DNA from: Segatella copri
GTDB taxonomy: Bacteria > Bacteroidota > Bacteroidia > Bacteroidales > Bacteroidaceae
Length of the DNA stretch: 46,150 nucleotides
Assembly: GCF_002224675.1 (NCBI RefSeq)
Contig: NZ_NMPZ01000030.1
Span: 1 to 46,150 of the forward strand
Direction: 5' to 3'
Positions 24,273 to 31,753 of the stretch are shown piece after piece. Numbering within the stretch: position 1 is the stretch's first letter; every line of letters starts with the position of its first letter. The position numbers were made by a program, and so were the translations under genes. The notes under the pieces were generated by a model. That model did no database searches. It saw nothing but the letters and a program-made list of their open reading frames with translations, and was not told the origin of the DNA.

Positions 24273-27104
24273 ATGAAAAGATTTTTATTGAGTGCGGCGC
24301 TTCTTGCCGCAGCGACTACCGCCATCCAGGCACATACGCTGGATGGTATAGTCAAGGATAACAAAACGGGCGAACCCCTCATCGGAACCGTAATCCGAGT
24401 AAAGGAGCTGCCCAACGTGAGTACCACCACCGGACTTGATGGTACTTTCACCCTGCATGAATTGCCTGATAAAGGCAAGGTGACCATCATCGTTTCCTAC
24501 ATGTCGTACAAGACCAGGGAGATGGTAGTGGATGTGGCTAAAGACTTCTCCAAAGATGGAAAAGAGGGAAAGAATGGACTGTTGACCATCGCCATGGATG
24601 AAGACCAGAAGCTGTTGGGCGAAGTGGTGGTTACCGGTCATCGTGAATACCGCAGCGACCGAAGCGCCATAGAAACCGTGAAGAATGCCGGCAACGTGCT
24701 CAACGTGATGAGCCAGCAGAGCATCCAGCTTTCGCCTGATGTCAACGTGGCGAGCGTTCTGCAGCGAGTATCGGGTGTAACCATGGAGCGTGATGCATCG
24801 GGCGAGGCTTCCTACGCCATCCTCCGAGGCATGGACAAGCGCTACAACTACACCCTGGTAAACGGCGTGAAGATTCCTAGCCCGGATGATAAAAACCGTT
24901 ACATCCCTTTGAATATCTTCCCTTCAGATCTGATGGACCGCCTCGTGGTTTCCAAGTCTCTGACTGCCGATATGGAAGGCGATGCAGCCGGCGGCGTGGT
25001 GGATATGGTGATGAAGGATGCCCCATCCCGCTTTCAGATTCAGGCGAATGCTGCCATCGGAGCAAGTGATTATTTCTGGAAGGATGGCAGAGATTATCTT
25101 ACCAGCAACCGCTCTGATTATACAAAGAAATCTCCTTACGAGGCTTTCGGAAAAGACTACAAGGCGCAGATGAGCGATTTCAAGAACGGTCCTGTTCAGT
25201 TGAAGAGCCATTCTCTTCCTGCTCCTAACTTCATAGGAGGTCTGAGCATCGGCAACCGCTTCTGGAACGACCGCCTGGGCGTGATGCTTGCCGGAAGCGT
25301 TCAGAATGTTTTCCGTGGCACCGAGCGCACCTACAATTCCGTAAAGATGGCTTCGGGCGAGCAGGCCATGTACATTTACTCCCTGCAGCATCGCTATTAT
25401 AGCATCCACGACCTTACTGCGGGTGCTCATGCCAAGTTCGACTTAACCCTGCCTGGCCACAAGCTGGAATGGTACAACATGTATGTGCGCACCAATTCCA
25501 AGGGCACCAGATACAACAATAGCGTCAATACTGAATACATCGGAGCCGACAGCTACACGCAGGATGATGAGGTGCGCTCTCTTTCAACCACCCAGAGCAT
25601 CTTCGCCACCAACCTGAAGGGTACGCATCATCTTACCAAGGATTTTACCGTAGATTGGTCGGGCGTGTTCTCGCAGGCTAAGGAGGAAGATCCGGATAGA
25701 ACCTACGTTACCCTGACGAATACCGTGAGCAGAAAAGCCGAGAATGGCGGCGATGCCGTTTCGGGTTCCATCTGGGAAGGCGACAAGAACATCACCAAGA
25801 CCCTGCCTAAGAGTGCCGAGCGCCGATTCCAGCACAACAAGGATACCGACTGGGCGGGTTACATCAACCTCTCTTACGATACCCATTTCGCCAACTCTGT
25901 GGAGGCTCTCTGGAAGGCGGGCGCACAGTATCGCAGAAAGGAACGCAGCAACAGATATTATTCTTACATCTTCAATCCTGCCGACATCTCGCAGCGATTG
26001 GATGGCAACGGAATAGACCAGTATGCCAACATCGATTGGGTTTGCAAGACTCCTTATTCTCAGGCTTCGCAGCTCAACTACGATTCCAAGGAGCACATCG
26101 GCGGAGCCTACGCCATGGTAACCCTGAAGAGCGAGGTGGGCGAACTGAATGCCGGTTTCCGTGCCGAGCACACCAACCAGATTTACACCATGCTCCAGCA
26201 TTTCCGCAACATGGGACAGGTGGGCGAGCAGAGCTACTGGGATTATCTGCCATCGGCATCCATCAAGTGGACGCCAACCAGGAAGATGAACGTGCGTCTC
26301 TCTTACTATCGCTCCATCAACCGTCCGGGCTTCTACGAGATAGTGCCTTATCAGATTCAGGGCGAGGAGTATCAGGAAAAAGGTAATCCAAACCTGAAGC
26401 GTGCCCGCATCGACAATATCGACCTGCGCTGGGAGTGGTTCCCAAGCAAGACCGAGCAGATTCTTGCCGGCGTATTCTATAAGTATCTGAAAGACCCTAT
26501 AGAGCAGGTGTTCGTAACATCGGATGGAAAGATTGGTGCCGGAACCGATGCCTATTATATGCCGGACAATCTGGGTAATGCCAAGAACATGGGCTTCGAA
26601 ATCGATGTAATCAAGTACATCCGCCACTTCGGAGTAAAGGCGAATTATACTTACACTCATTCTGAAATCACCACCTCGAAGCGTGAGTACAAGGAGGGGA
26701 GTGCCGAATATAAATCGGGCGTAACTCAGACCCGTCCACTGGTTAACCAGGCCCCTCATACCGCCAACATCTCCTTATTATATAAGGATACGGAGCATGG
26801 CTGGAATGCGCAGCTGGCCTCTTCCTTCACGGGCACCAAGCTTGCCCTGGTTTCTCCCTTCAAGGATGCCGACCAGTGGGACAAGGCGATGTTCGGTCTC
26901 GACCTGAGTGCCGAGAAGCAATTCAAGAACGGCATCTCCATCTTCTTCAAGGCAAACAATCTGCTCGATGCCAAGCGTGAGAGATACTTGAAGACCGTGA
27001 ACAAAAGCAACCTGGAGTATGAGGGACAGAAGAGCGATAAGACCATCGTAGGTACTTATAAGTACGGCAGAACTTTCCTGCTGGGAGTAAGATACAAGTT
27101 ATAA
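24273..27104 (+). CDS. TonB-dependent outer-membrane receptor
   Basis: The 943-aa protein has a signal peptide (MKRFLLSAALLAAATTAIQA). A CarboxypepD-regulatory-like domain (20-110: LDGIVKDNKTGEPLIGTVIR) follows. The TonB plug (about 125-250) has VASVLQRVSGVTMERDASGE and the ILRGMDKRYNYTLVNGVKIP block, and a 22-strand-type barrel ends YGRTFLLGVRYKL. It imports a ligand across the outer membrane using TonB energy. The receptor has no SusD partner, so it is not a classic polysaccharide system. It sits between an exported phosphatase and a beta-helix lipoprotein, so the ligand may be phosphate or a phosphorylated compound (inference). Confidence 0.9.
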   Translation: MKRFLLSAALLAAATTAIQAHTLDGIVKDNKTGEPLIGTVIRVKELPNVSTTTGLDGTFTLHELPDKGKVTIIVSYMSYKTREMVVDVAKDFSKDGKEGKNGLLTIAMDEDQKLLGEVVVTGHREYRSDRSAIETVKNAGNVLNVMSQQSIQLSPDVNVASVLQRVSGVTMERDASGEASYAILRGMDKRYNYTLVNGVKIPSPDDKNRYIPLNIFPSDLMDRLVVSKSLTADMEGDAAGGVVDMVMKDAPSRFQIQANAAIGASDYFWKDGRDYLTSNRSDYTKKSPYEAFGKDYKAQMSDFKNGPVQLKSHSLPAPNFIGGLSIGNRFWNDRLGVMLAGSVQNVFRGTERTYNSVKMASGEQAMYIYSLQHRYYSIHDLTAGAHAKFDLTLPGHKLEWYNMYVRTNSKGTRYNNSVNTEYIGADSYTQDDEVRSLSTTQSIFATNLKGTHHLTKDFTVDWSGVFSQAKEEDPDRTYVTLTNTVSRKAENGGDAVSGSIWEGDKNITKTLPKSAERRFQHNKDTDWAGYINLSYDTHFANSVEALWKAGAQYRRKERSNRYYSYIFNPADISQRLDGNGIDQYANIDWVCKTPYSQASQLNYDSKEHIGGAYAMVTLKSEVGELNAGFRAEHTNQIYTMLQHFRNMGQVGEQSYWDYLPSASIKWTPTRKMNVRLSYYRSINRPGFYEIVPYQIQGEEYQEKGNPNLKRARIDNIDLRWEWFPSKTEQILAGVFYKYLKDPIEQVFVTSDGKIGAGTDAYYMPDNLGNAKNMGFEIDVIKYIRHFGVKANYTYTHSEITTSKREYKEGSAEYKSGVTQTRPLVNQAPHTANISLLYKDTEHGWNAQLASSFTGTKLALVSPFKDADQWDKAMFGLDLSAEKQFKNGISIFFKANNLLDAKRERYLKTVNKSNLEYEGQKSDKTIVGTYKYGRTFLLGVRYKL

Positions 27105-27130
27105 AGGTAAAAAAGTAAAAAGGTAAAAAA
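27103..27130 (+). repeat. A-rich repeat before the lipoprotein gene
   Basis: Another copy of GGTAAAAAAGTAAAAA fills the short gap between the receptor stop and the lipoprotein ATG. Confidence 0.65.
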
Positions 27131-28518
27131 TGAAAAAGATAAATACTTTTGCTGCTTTGCTGTTGATGGCAGCAGCTGCAATGTTCTCCACATCTTGCGA
27201 GAACGATAATATCAATCCATACGATTACGTGAATAATGGCGGTAATGGAAGTAATGAGAACCAGGGTTCTAAAGATGTCATTACAACGAAGGTGGCAGAA
27301 TATCCTGCCGGTTCTGTGGTTTGGACCAAGGATACTACCCTGAGCCAGAGCGTTGAGATTCCTGTAGGAGCATCGCTCTACATTGAGCCGGGCGTAACCG
27401 TTACCTGCAAGTCAGAGGTTCAGGTGCCGGTAGAAATCGTAGTATTGGGCAATCTCTATTGTCTGGGAACCGCCGAAAAACCGGTAGTCTTTACTTCTGA
27501 TACCAGGAAGCCTGCTGATTGGGGCGGCATCATCTGTGGATATAATTCAGAAGAGGTGGTGCTCAACCACGTGGATGTGGCCTATGCCGGTGCTACTCCT
27601 ACCGAGAGTTCAGCTTCTTTCCAGAACAAGCTTTTCAAGACCACCATCGATGGCGGTGTGCCAGCCTTTCACTTCTGTAATGTGAACGGCAAGTTTGTGA
27701 TGGCAAACAGTTTCTTCCATGACAACTACAACGACCAGACTTACTTTACCGGTGGTAACGGCGTGATTATCAACAATATCTTTGCCGATAGCGGAAATGC
27801 AGCCGATGGCGGCGAGGCCATCAACGTAAAGGCAGGTTGCAAGCTCGATGTAGCCAACAACATCATCTACAACGCCTGCACCAATGCCTTCAAGCTTTCG
27901 AATGCCGGCAATAGCGAGGTGATTCCTCTCTCAGAGATGACCGCCTATAACAACACCATCATCAACTGCGGCTGGCGCCGTTCCAAGAACAAGAAGGGTG
28001 GTTCTGTCTGGGTAGAGAAGGCAGCTAAGCCAATCTTCGTGAACAACCTCATCTACGATTCCCGTTTCGGACTGAAGCAGCCTAAGAAGGATGGTGCAGA
28101 TATGGAGCACAGTCGTCTTACACCAAATTACTACTTTGCATCTACAGAGACAGGCGTAGCGCAGATGGCGAAGGGTGCAGAGCTCGGCATCTGGTTTGAT
28201 ACCGATATCAAGAGCAGCGTGGCAGGTCAGCTCAATCCTCTCTTCAAGAACTTCACTCAGAGCGAGAAGATGAACATCAATTGCGAGATAGATGATGTAT
28301 CCCAGGGTGCTCCATTGGCATTCGACAAGAGTTGGAATTTCGATTATCAGGCAGGCAGTCCTGCCCTCTCAGGAGGTGTAACCGATTTTGCCCGCCTCTT
28401 CCCACAAGGTCTGCCATTCTTCGGCATGAAGCAGGTGAATTTCCTGGATAAGAATAACGACCAGAACTATTACTTCGCCGCCCCATTGCCAAGCGCAAGA
28501 TTCGGAGCGTGGCTGTAA
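27130..28518 (+). CDS. Right-handed beta-helix lipoprotein
   Basis: The 462-aa protein has a lipoprotein signal: hydrophobic MKKINTFAALLLMAAAAM, then FSTSC with Cys23 as the lipidated residue. The acidic CENDN after it fits the Bacteroidetes surface-export signal. The body (about 50-400) has repeating short strands with stacked Asn, Gly and Val, including GVIINNIFADSGN, KLDVANNIIYNAC and AYNNTIINCGW, typical of a right-handed parallel beta-helix. Related proteins bind or cut polymers, but no lyase or hydrolase active site is recognisable. It is 25 bases after the receptor stop, so probably co-transcribed. A surface accessory for the receptor is the likely role. Confidence 0.85.
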   Translation: MKKINTFAALLLMAAAAMFSTSCENDNINPYDYVNNGGNGSNENQGSKDVITTKVAEYPAGSVVWTKDTTLSQSVEIPVGASLYIEPGVTVTCKSEVQVPVEIVVLGNLYCLGTAEKPVVFTSDTRKPADWGGIICGYNSEEVVLNHVDVAYAGATPTESSASFQNKLFKTTIDGGVPAFHFCNVNGKFVMANSFFHDNYNDQTYFTGGNGVIINNIFADSGNAADGGEAINVKAGCKLDVANNIIYNACTNAFKLSNAGNSEVIPLSEMTAYNNTIINCGWRRSKNKKGGSVWVEKAAKPIFVNNLIYDSRFGLKQPKKDGADMEHSRLTPNYYFASTETGVAQMAKGAELGIWFDTDIKSSVAGQLNPLFKNFTQSEKMNINCEIDDVSQGAPLAFDKSWNFDYQAGSPALSGGVTDFARLFPQGLPFFGMKQVNFLDKNNDQNYYFAAPLPSARFGAWL

Positions 28519-28562
28519 AATGATTAATTTTGTGTTAATCTTAGGAAAAGTCTTGGTTGTTA

Positions 28563-28886
28563 TTAGGAAAAAATGTACTTATTGCCTAATAGAAAGTTTC
28601 GTTCAGCAACGTTGAATGTACGTTCAACGTCGCTGAAAACATAGAAGAAAGTAAACACGATGGCGATAAGACTGAGGGCGCCTCCTACAAGTGCCAGGAG
28701 CAGCAACGCTATGCCCATTAATACTCCAGTTTCTTCCTTTTCTGTACTTTGTTGAGTTCCTGCTGGTGCTTGTATATCCTCTTTCTGGGCATCTGCGTTA
28801 GAGGCTTGTTTCCCTTTCTGTTGGGCAACGGCAGCCAGTTCCGTCTTTTCATTCTTTCCGTCATCAACAATACCGTAGAATTTCAC
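28563..28886 (-). CDS. Possible small membrane protein with GTG start
   Basis: A GTG at 28886-28884 opens a 107-aa frame (KFYGIVDDGKNEKTELAAVA, then a low-complexity Gln/Ala/Lys region) with a hydrophobic segment (about 66-91: VLMGIALLLLALVGGALSL). It overlaps the stop of an upstream 28-aa membrane peptide (TGA within GGTGA), so the two could be coupled or be two halves of one frameshifted gene. The family is not recognised. A hairpin (28602-28637) lies within its last codons. Confidence 0.5.
   Translation of the reverse strand: MKFYGIVDDGKNEKTELAAVAQQKGKQASNADAQKEDIQAPAGTQQSTEKEETGVLMGIALLLLALVGGALSLIAIVFTFFYVFSDVERTFNVAERNFLLGNKYIFS
28602..28637. repeat. 15-bp hairpin within the 3' end of a gene
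   Basis: TTCAGC-a-ACGTTGAA pairs with TTCAACGT-c-GCTGAA (one mismatch, 6-base loop). It lies inside the codons of the gene ending at 28563 and might act as a terminator or an RNA stability element. Confidence 0.6.
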
Positions 28887-28969
28887 CGCCACAACTTGAT
28901 GAGCAAACTGTAAGCAAGCAATGTGGCAAATATGGTGAAAAAGGCGATGCAGATGGGGTTGGCGTTCAT
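28883..28969 (-). CDS. Possible small membrane peptide, 28 aa
   Basis: ATG at 28969 opens a frame reading MNANPICIAFFTIFATLLAY then SLLIKLWR and a stop. It is a hydrophobic single helix with a basic end. Its stop overlaps the GTG of the next frame. It looks like the natural N-terminal membrane anchor for the following 107-aa frame; the alternative is a single gene with one frameshift. Confidence 0.4.
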   Translation of the reverse strand: MNANPICIAFFTIFATLLAYSLLIKLWR

Positions 28970-29081
28970 CAAGCATTGAAAACAATCTTATTTTTCAAAT
29001 AAAAAGATTAATTAGTAAACTGATGACTTTTTCTCATTTAAGTATAAAAACTTCTAATTTTAACAAAAATATAACGCATAA

Positions 29082-29115
29082 TTTGTTGGGGATTCATAAA
29101 AAATAGGTAATTTTG
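29082..29115 (+). promoter_or_regulatory. Promoter of the ABM-domain gene
   Basis: TTTG (29082-29085), 22 bp, TAATTTTG (29108-29115); leader about 38 nt. Confidence 0.65.
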
Positions 29116-29159
29116 CAACCGGCAATTGAATACAAAGTTAATATTAAAAATAAAGAACT

Positions 29160-29444
29160 ATGATTAGATTAAATGTATTTTTTGAGAAGAAGGAGGAGGT
29201 AAAGGTTGAGGAAATCAACGCTTTATGCAAGGAACTGGTAGAGAAGTCCTTGAAGGACAATGGCAATATTGCCTACGACTATTTCACCAGTGGAACTCGC
29301 AATGGTGTGATGATGATCTGCGAGACATGGGAGAACGAGGAGGTTCTGAAAGCTCACATGGCTTCTGAGCATTTCACTACACTGGTTCCAAAGATTGAAG
29401 CTCTTACCAAGAATGGCTTGAAACTGGAGCAGTTCACTTTCTAA
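29160..29444 (+). CDS. Antibiotic-biosynthesis-monooxygenase (YgiN-like) domain protein
   Basis: The 94-aa protein is a single ABM ferredoxin-like fold: RLNVFFEKKEEVKVEEINAL, NIAYDYFTSG, MMICETWENEEVLKAHMASEHF and a final LEQFTF. Members include quinol monooxygenases, but catalytic residues are not conserved across the family, so the activity is undefined. The length and motif order are typical. It is probably monocistronic: a hairpin at 29455-29511 follows its stop. Confidence 0.85.
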   Translation: MIRLNVFFEKKEEVKVEEINALCKELVEKSLKDNGNIAYDYFTSGTRNGVMMICETWENEEVLKAHMASEHFTTLVPKIEALTKNGLKLEQFTF

Positions 29445-29454
29445 TTTTTTTTCA

Positions 29455-29511
29455 GACATCAGTCCGTGATGATACATTTTCTTCTTCATCATCGGCTGAT
29501 GTTCTGCATTA
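29455..29511 (+). terminator. Possible terminator after the ABM gene
   Basis: ACATCAG-t-CC-gt-GATGAT pairs with ATCATC-gG-CTGATGT around a loop of about 13 bases. The T-run after it is weak. Confidence 0.4.
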
Positions 29512-29559
29512 TATATTTCTACATAATATATAAAAGGTCTATTTTTATCTTATTGGCGT

Positions 29560-30318
29560 ATGGAAAAGAAAATACCTGTCATTCTTCTGAACTTTACTGG
29601 CGTATATAACTTAGAGGCATTTGCCTCAAACAAGAATATCATCCACGTAGATTGCCAGGACATGAAGGGGGTGGATTGCTATTGTGATGAAGAAGGCAGG
29701 GAAGAACTGCATCGCCGGCTTGCTCCTTTTCCTGCCGAGGCAATTCATTTCATAGACTCCGGTGATTTTCATTATCTCACCGAATATTGGGTATCCAGAC
29801 TCCAGGAACCTTTTTCCCTGATCGTTTTCGATCATCATCCTGATATGCAACAACCGGAATGGGAGGGCGTAGTATCATGTGGCGGCTGGGTGAAAGATGT
29901 GTTGGAGAAGAACCCGCTTGTCAGACATATTATTATTGTTGGGGCATCGGATGAGTTGATAGCTCAAGTGCCTATTCATCTGAGAGAAAAGGTCTTGTTC
30001 TATAGTCAGGCAGAAATGAATCACCATCAGGCATGGCCCTCCAAGGCTGGTAAGCTTATACACGAGCCTGTCTATATTTCCATCGATAAGGATGTCTTAA
30101 GAAAGCAGGATGCCATCACGGATTGGAGCAATGGCAACATGACGCTTATACAGCTACAAGCCGTGCTTCGTATTATCTATGCCCATGAGAATGTGATTGG
30201 CATAGATATTACCGGAGAGTGTTCTGCTACTCTTGATTATTTCACCGAAGTTGAAGATGCTGCGATAAACAACAAGACTAATGTTGAACTGATGCAGATG
30301 ATCTTGGCCGAAAGTTAG
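29560..30318 (+). CDS. Arginase-family hydrolase-like protein
   Basis: The 252-aa protein has the ureohydrolase pattern: IDSGDFHYLTE (about 66-76), VFDHHPDM (about 90-97, matching the D-x-H-x-D metal motif) and SIDKDVLRKQDAITDWSNG (about 170-188, matching SxDxDxxDP). A final ITGECSATLDYFTE follows. Family members hydrolyse guanidino or ureido compounds or related amides with two Mn(II) ions. The metal residues are present, but the protein is shorter than arginase (about 300 aa), and the substrate cannot be assigned. It converges on the carbonic anhydrase gene with 4 bases of overlap at the stops. Confidence 0.8.
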   Translation: MEKKIPVILLNFTGVYNLEAFASNKNIIHVDCQDMKGVDCYCDEEGREELHRRLAPFPAEAIHFIDSGDFHYLTEYWVSRLQEPFSLIVFDHHPDMQQPEWEGVVSCGGWVKDVLEKNPLVRHIIIVGASDELIAQVPIHLREKVLFYSQAEMNHHQAWPSKAGKLIHEPVYISIDKDVLRKQDAITDWSNGNMTLIQLQAVLRIIYAHENVIGIDITGECSATLDYFTEVEDAAINNKTNVELMQMILAES

Positions 30319-30860
30319 ATTACTTCTGTAAGCTTACCCGTTTGGGAATCGATGATATAACCATGCAGATTGACATCCTTTGGTACAAGAGGGTGAGTAC
30401 GGATGGTATCAATCGTATTTCTTACAGAATCCTCTGTGTCATGGAATCCCTCCAGCCAATGGTCTAGGTCGATGCCGCAAAGTCCGATGGTGTCGATGAC
30501 ATCCTGATGGATGCCACGCTTGAGCATCAATTCCTTCATCTGCTGGCCGTTCATGTGGCAGGCACCGCAGTTGGAGTGGGCGATAACCATGATTTCCTCT
30601 ACACCCAGTTCGTAAATGGCAACCAGGAGGCTGCGCATGGCAGAGTCGAATGGACTGATAACCAGTCCGCCGGCGTTCTTGATGAGCTTGGCATCTCCAT
30701 TCTTCAATCCCAATGCCGCCGGCAGAAGCTCTGTCAGGCGGGTATCCATACAGGAAAGGATGGCAAGCTTCTTATCTGGGTATTTGCTCGTAAGATACTT
30801 CTCGTAGCCCTTGTTGGCTACGAATTCCTCGTTATACTTGATAATTTCTTCTATAATCAT
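30315..30860 (-). CDS. Beta-class carbonic anhydrase
   Basis: The 181-aa protein has the zinc ligands of the beta class: C37 and D39 in CMDTR, H95 and C98 in HSNCGAC. Other blocks are KNAGGLVISPF (about 61-71) and the C-terminal HGYIIDSQTG. The length is like the smaller bacterial enzymes. It interconverts CO2 and bicarbonate, useful for carboxylation and pH control in Prevotella. The usual HxDCG block has N instead of D, which is common in this subgroup. The start is 7 bases from a weak TTCATTTG element, so a short or leaderless transcript is possible. Confidence 0.88.
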   Translation of the reverse strand: MIIEEIIKYNEEFVANKGYEKYLTSKYPDKKLAILSCMDTRLTELLPAALGLKNGDAKLIKNAGGLVISPFDSAMRSLLVAIYELGVEEIMVIAHSNCGACHMNGQQMKELMLKRGIHQDVIDTIGLCGIDLDHWLEGFHDTEDSVRNTIDTIRTHPLVPKDVNLHGYIIDSQTGKLTEVI

Positions 30861-30893
30861 AGTAGTGCAAATGAAATGTGAAACGAATTTTTC

Positions 30894-31616
30894 CTATTTC
30901 TCAGGGGTAGGCTTGAGATAAGCCATGAATTTCTCCGGCTGATAGTTGAGAATCAGTTCTTCCGGGAACTCAGCTTTCTCTACCAGCGGCATGATGTTGC
31001 TGTAGTCGGCAATCATGGTAGAGAAGTGGGCATCACTTCCAAAGATGACAGGGGTCTCGTACTTCTTGGCAAGTTCCAGCAGTTCCAGGTTATTGGGAGC
31101 TGCTACCGTTTTGTGACGGATGGGAGCCATGGAGTGATTGTTGATTTCGAGCAAGGTATGCGTCTCCTTGGAAACCTTCATCAGAGCCTCGAAATCCAGT
31201 TCTGCCGTTCCATCTCCAGGATGGGAGATAATCTGCACGAATGGATTGCGCATGGCATTGATGACACCCTGCGTGTTCTCTTCCTTGGTCCCTCCCTGCC
31301 AGCAAAGGCTATGAATGCCGGCGATTCGGATATCAAGCATGCGCCAGTAATCCTCATCGAGGTCAATATCGCCCTGGGTATTGAGGATGTTGAGTTCCGC
31401 TCCCAGCATCAGCTTGATTCCATAGAGCTGACGGGGAACGCAATGCAGGTTTCTGAAATAGATGGGATCACAGGTGCCCGGGATATGTGGTCCGTGCTCT
31501 GTGATTCCCAGTATTTTCAACCCCTTTTCTTTTGCAGCCATGGTCATTTCCTGCAAACTGCTGAAGGCATGACCGGATGCTATGGTATGTGTATGAACGT
31601 CTAATAATGTTTTCAT
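30894..31616 (-). CDS. PHP-domain phosphoesterase, YcdX-like
   Basis: The 240-aa protein is a PHP-fold hydrolase: LDVHTHTIASGHAFS (6-20; H8 and H10 ligands), TEHGPHIPG (about 39-47), GAELNIL (about 71-77), SHPGDG (about 130), EINNHS (about 158) and GSDAHF (about 190). This pattern matches the YcdX-type trinuclear phosphatases. The substrate is undetermined. The start at 31616 is firm because the metal motif begins six residues later. Its -7 element ends 5 bases before the ATG, so the mRNA is predicted to be leaderless. Confidence 0.88.
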   Translation of the reverse strand: MKTLLDVHTHTIASGHAFSSLQEMTMAAKEKGLKILGITEHGPHIPGTCDPIYFRNLHCVPRQLYGIKLMLGAELNILNTQGDIDLDEDYWRMLDIRIAGIHSLCWQGGTKEENTQGVINAMRNPFVQIISHPGDGTAELDFEALMKVSKETHTLLEINNHSMAPIRHKTVAAPNNLELLELAKKYETPVIFGSDAHFSTMIADYSNIMPLVEKAEFPEELILNYQPEKFMAYLKPTPEK

Positions 31617-31620
31617 ACTG

Positions 31621-31651
31621 CAAAGGTACGGATAAAGTTTGAAAAAGCAAA
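31621..31651 (-). promoter_or_regulatory. Promoter giving a probably leaderless mRNA
   Basis: TTTG (31651-31648), 19 bp, TACCTTTG (31628-31621) on the minus strand; the ATG starts at 31616, about where transcription should begin. Confidence 0.75.
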
Positions 31652-31707
31652 GATTCTTCAGGCTTTTTCTCTTTTTCGGCTTGTTTTCGGTTGCTGAATA
31701 GCAAAAA

Positions 31708-31738
31708 CGGCTGCCAGTTCATAAGAAACTGACAGCCG
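31708..31738 (-). terminator. Terminator of the efflux operon
   Basis: CGGCTG-c-CAGTT pairs with AACTG-a-CAGCCG, followed on the minus strand by TTTTTG. It lies 16 bases after the stop of the MFS gene. Confidence 0.8.
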
Positions 31739-31753
31739 TAATGATAATAGGTT

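Noticed and set aside
25584..26759. 391-aa minus-strand open frame across the TonB receptor
   Set aside because: It is antisense to a clear receptor domain and has no recognisable motif.
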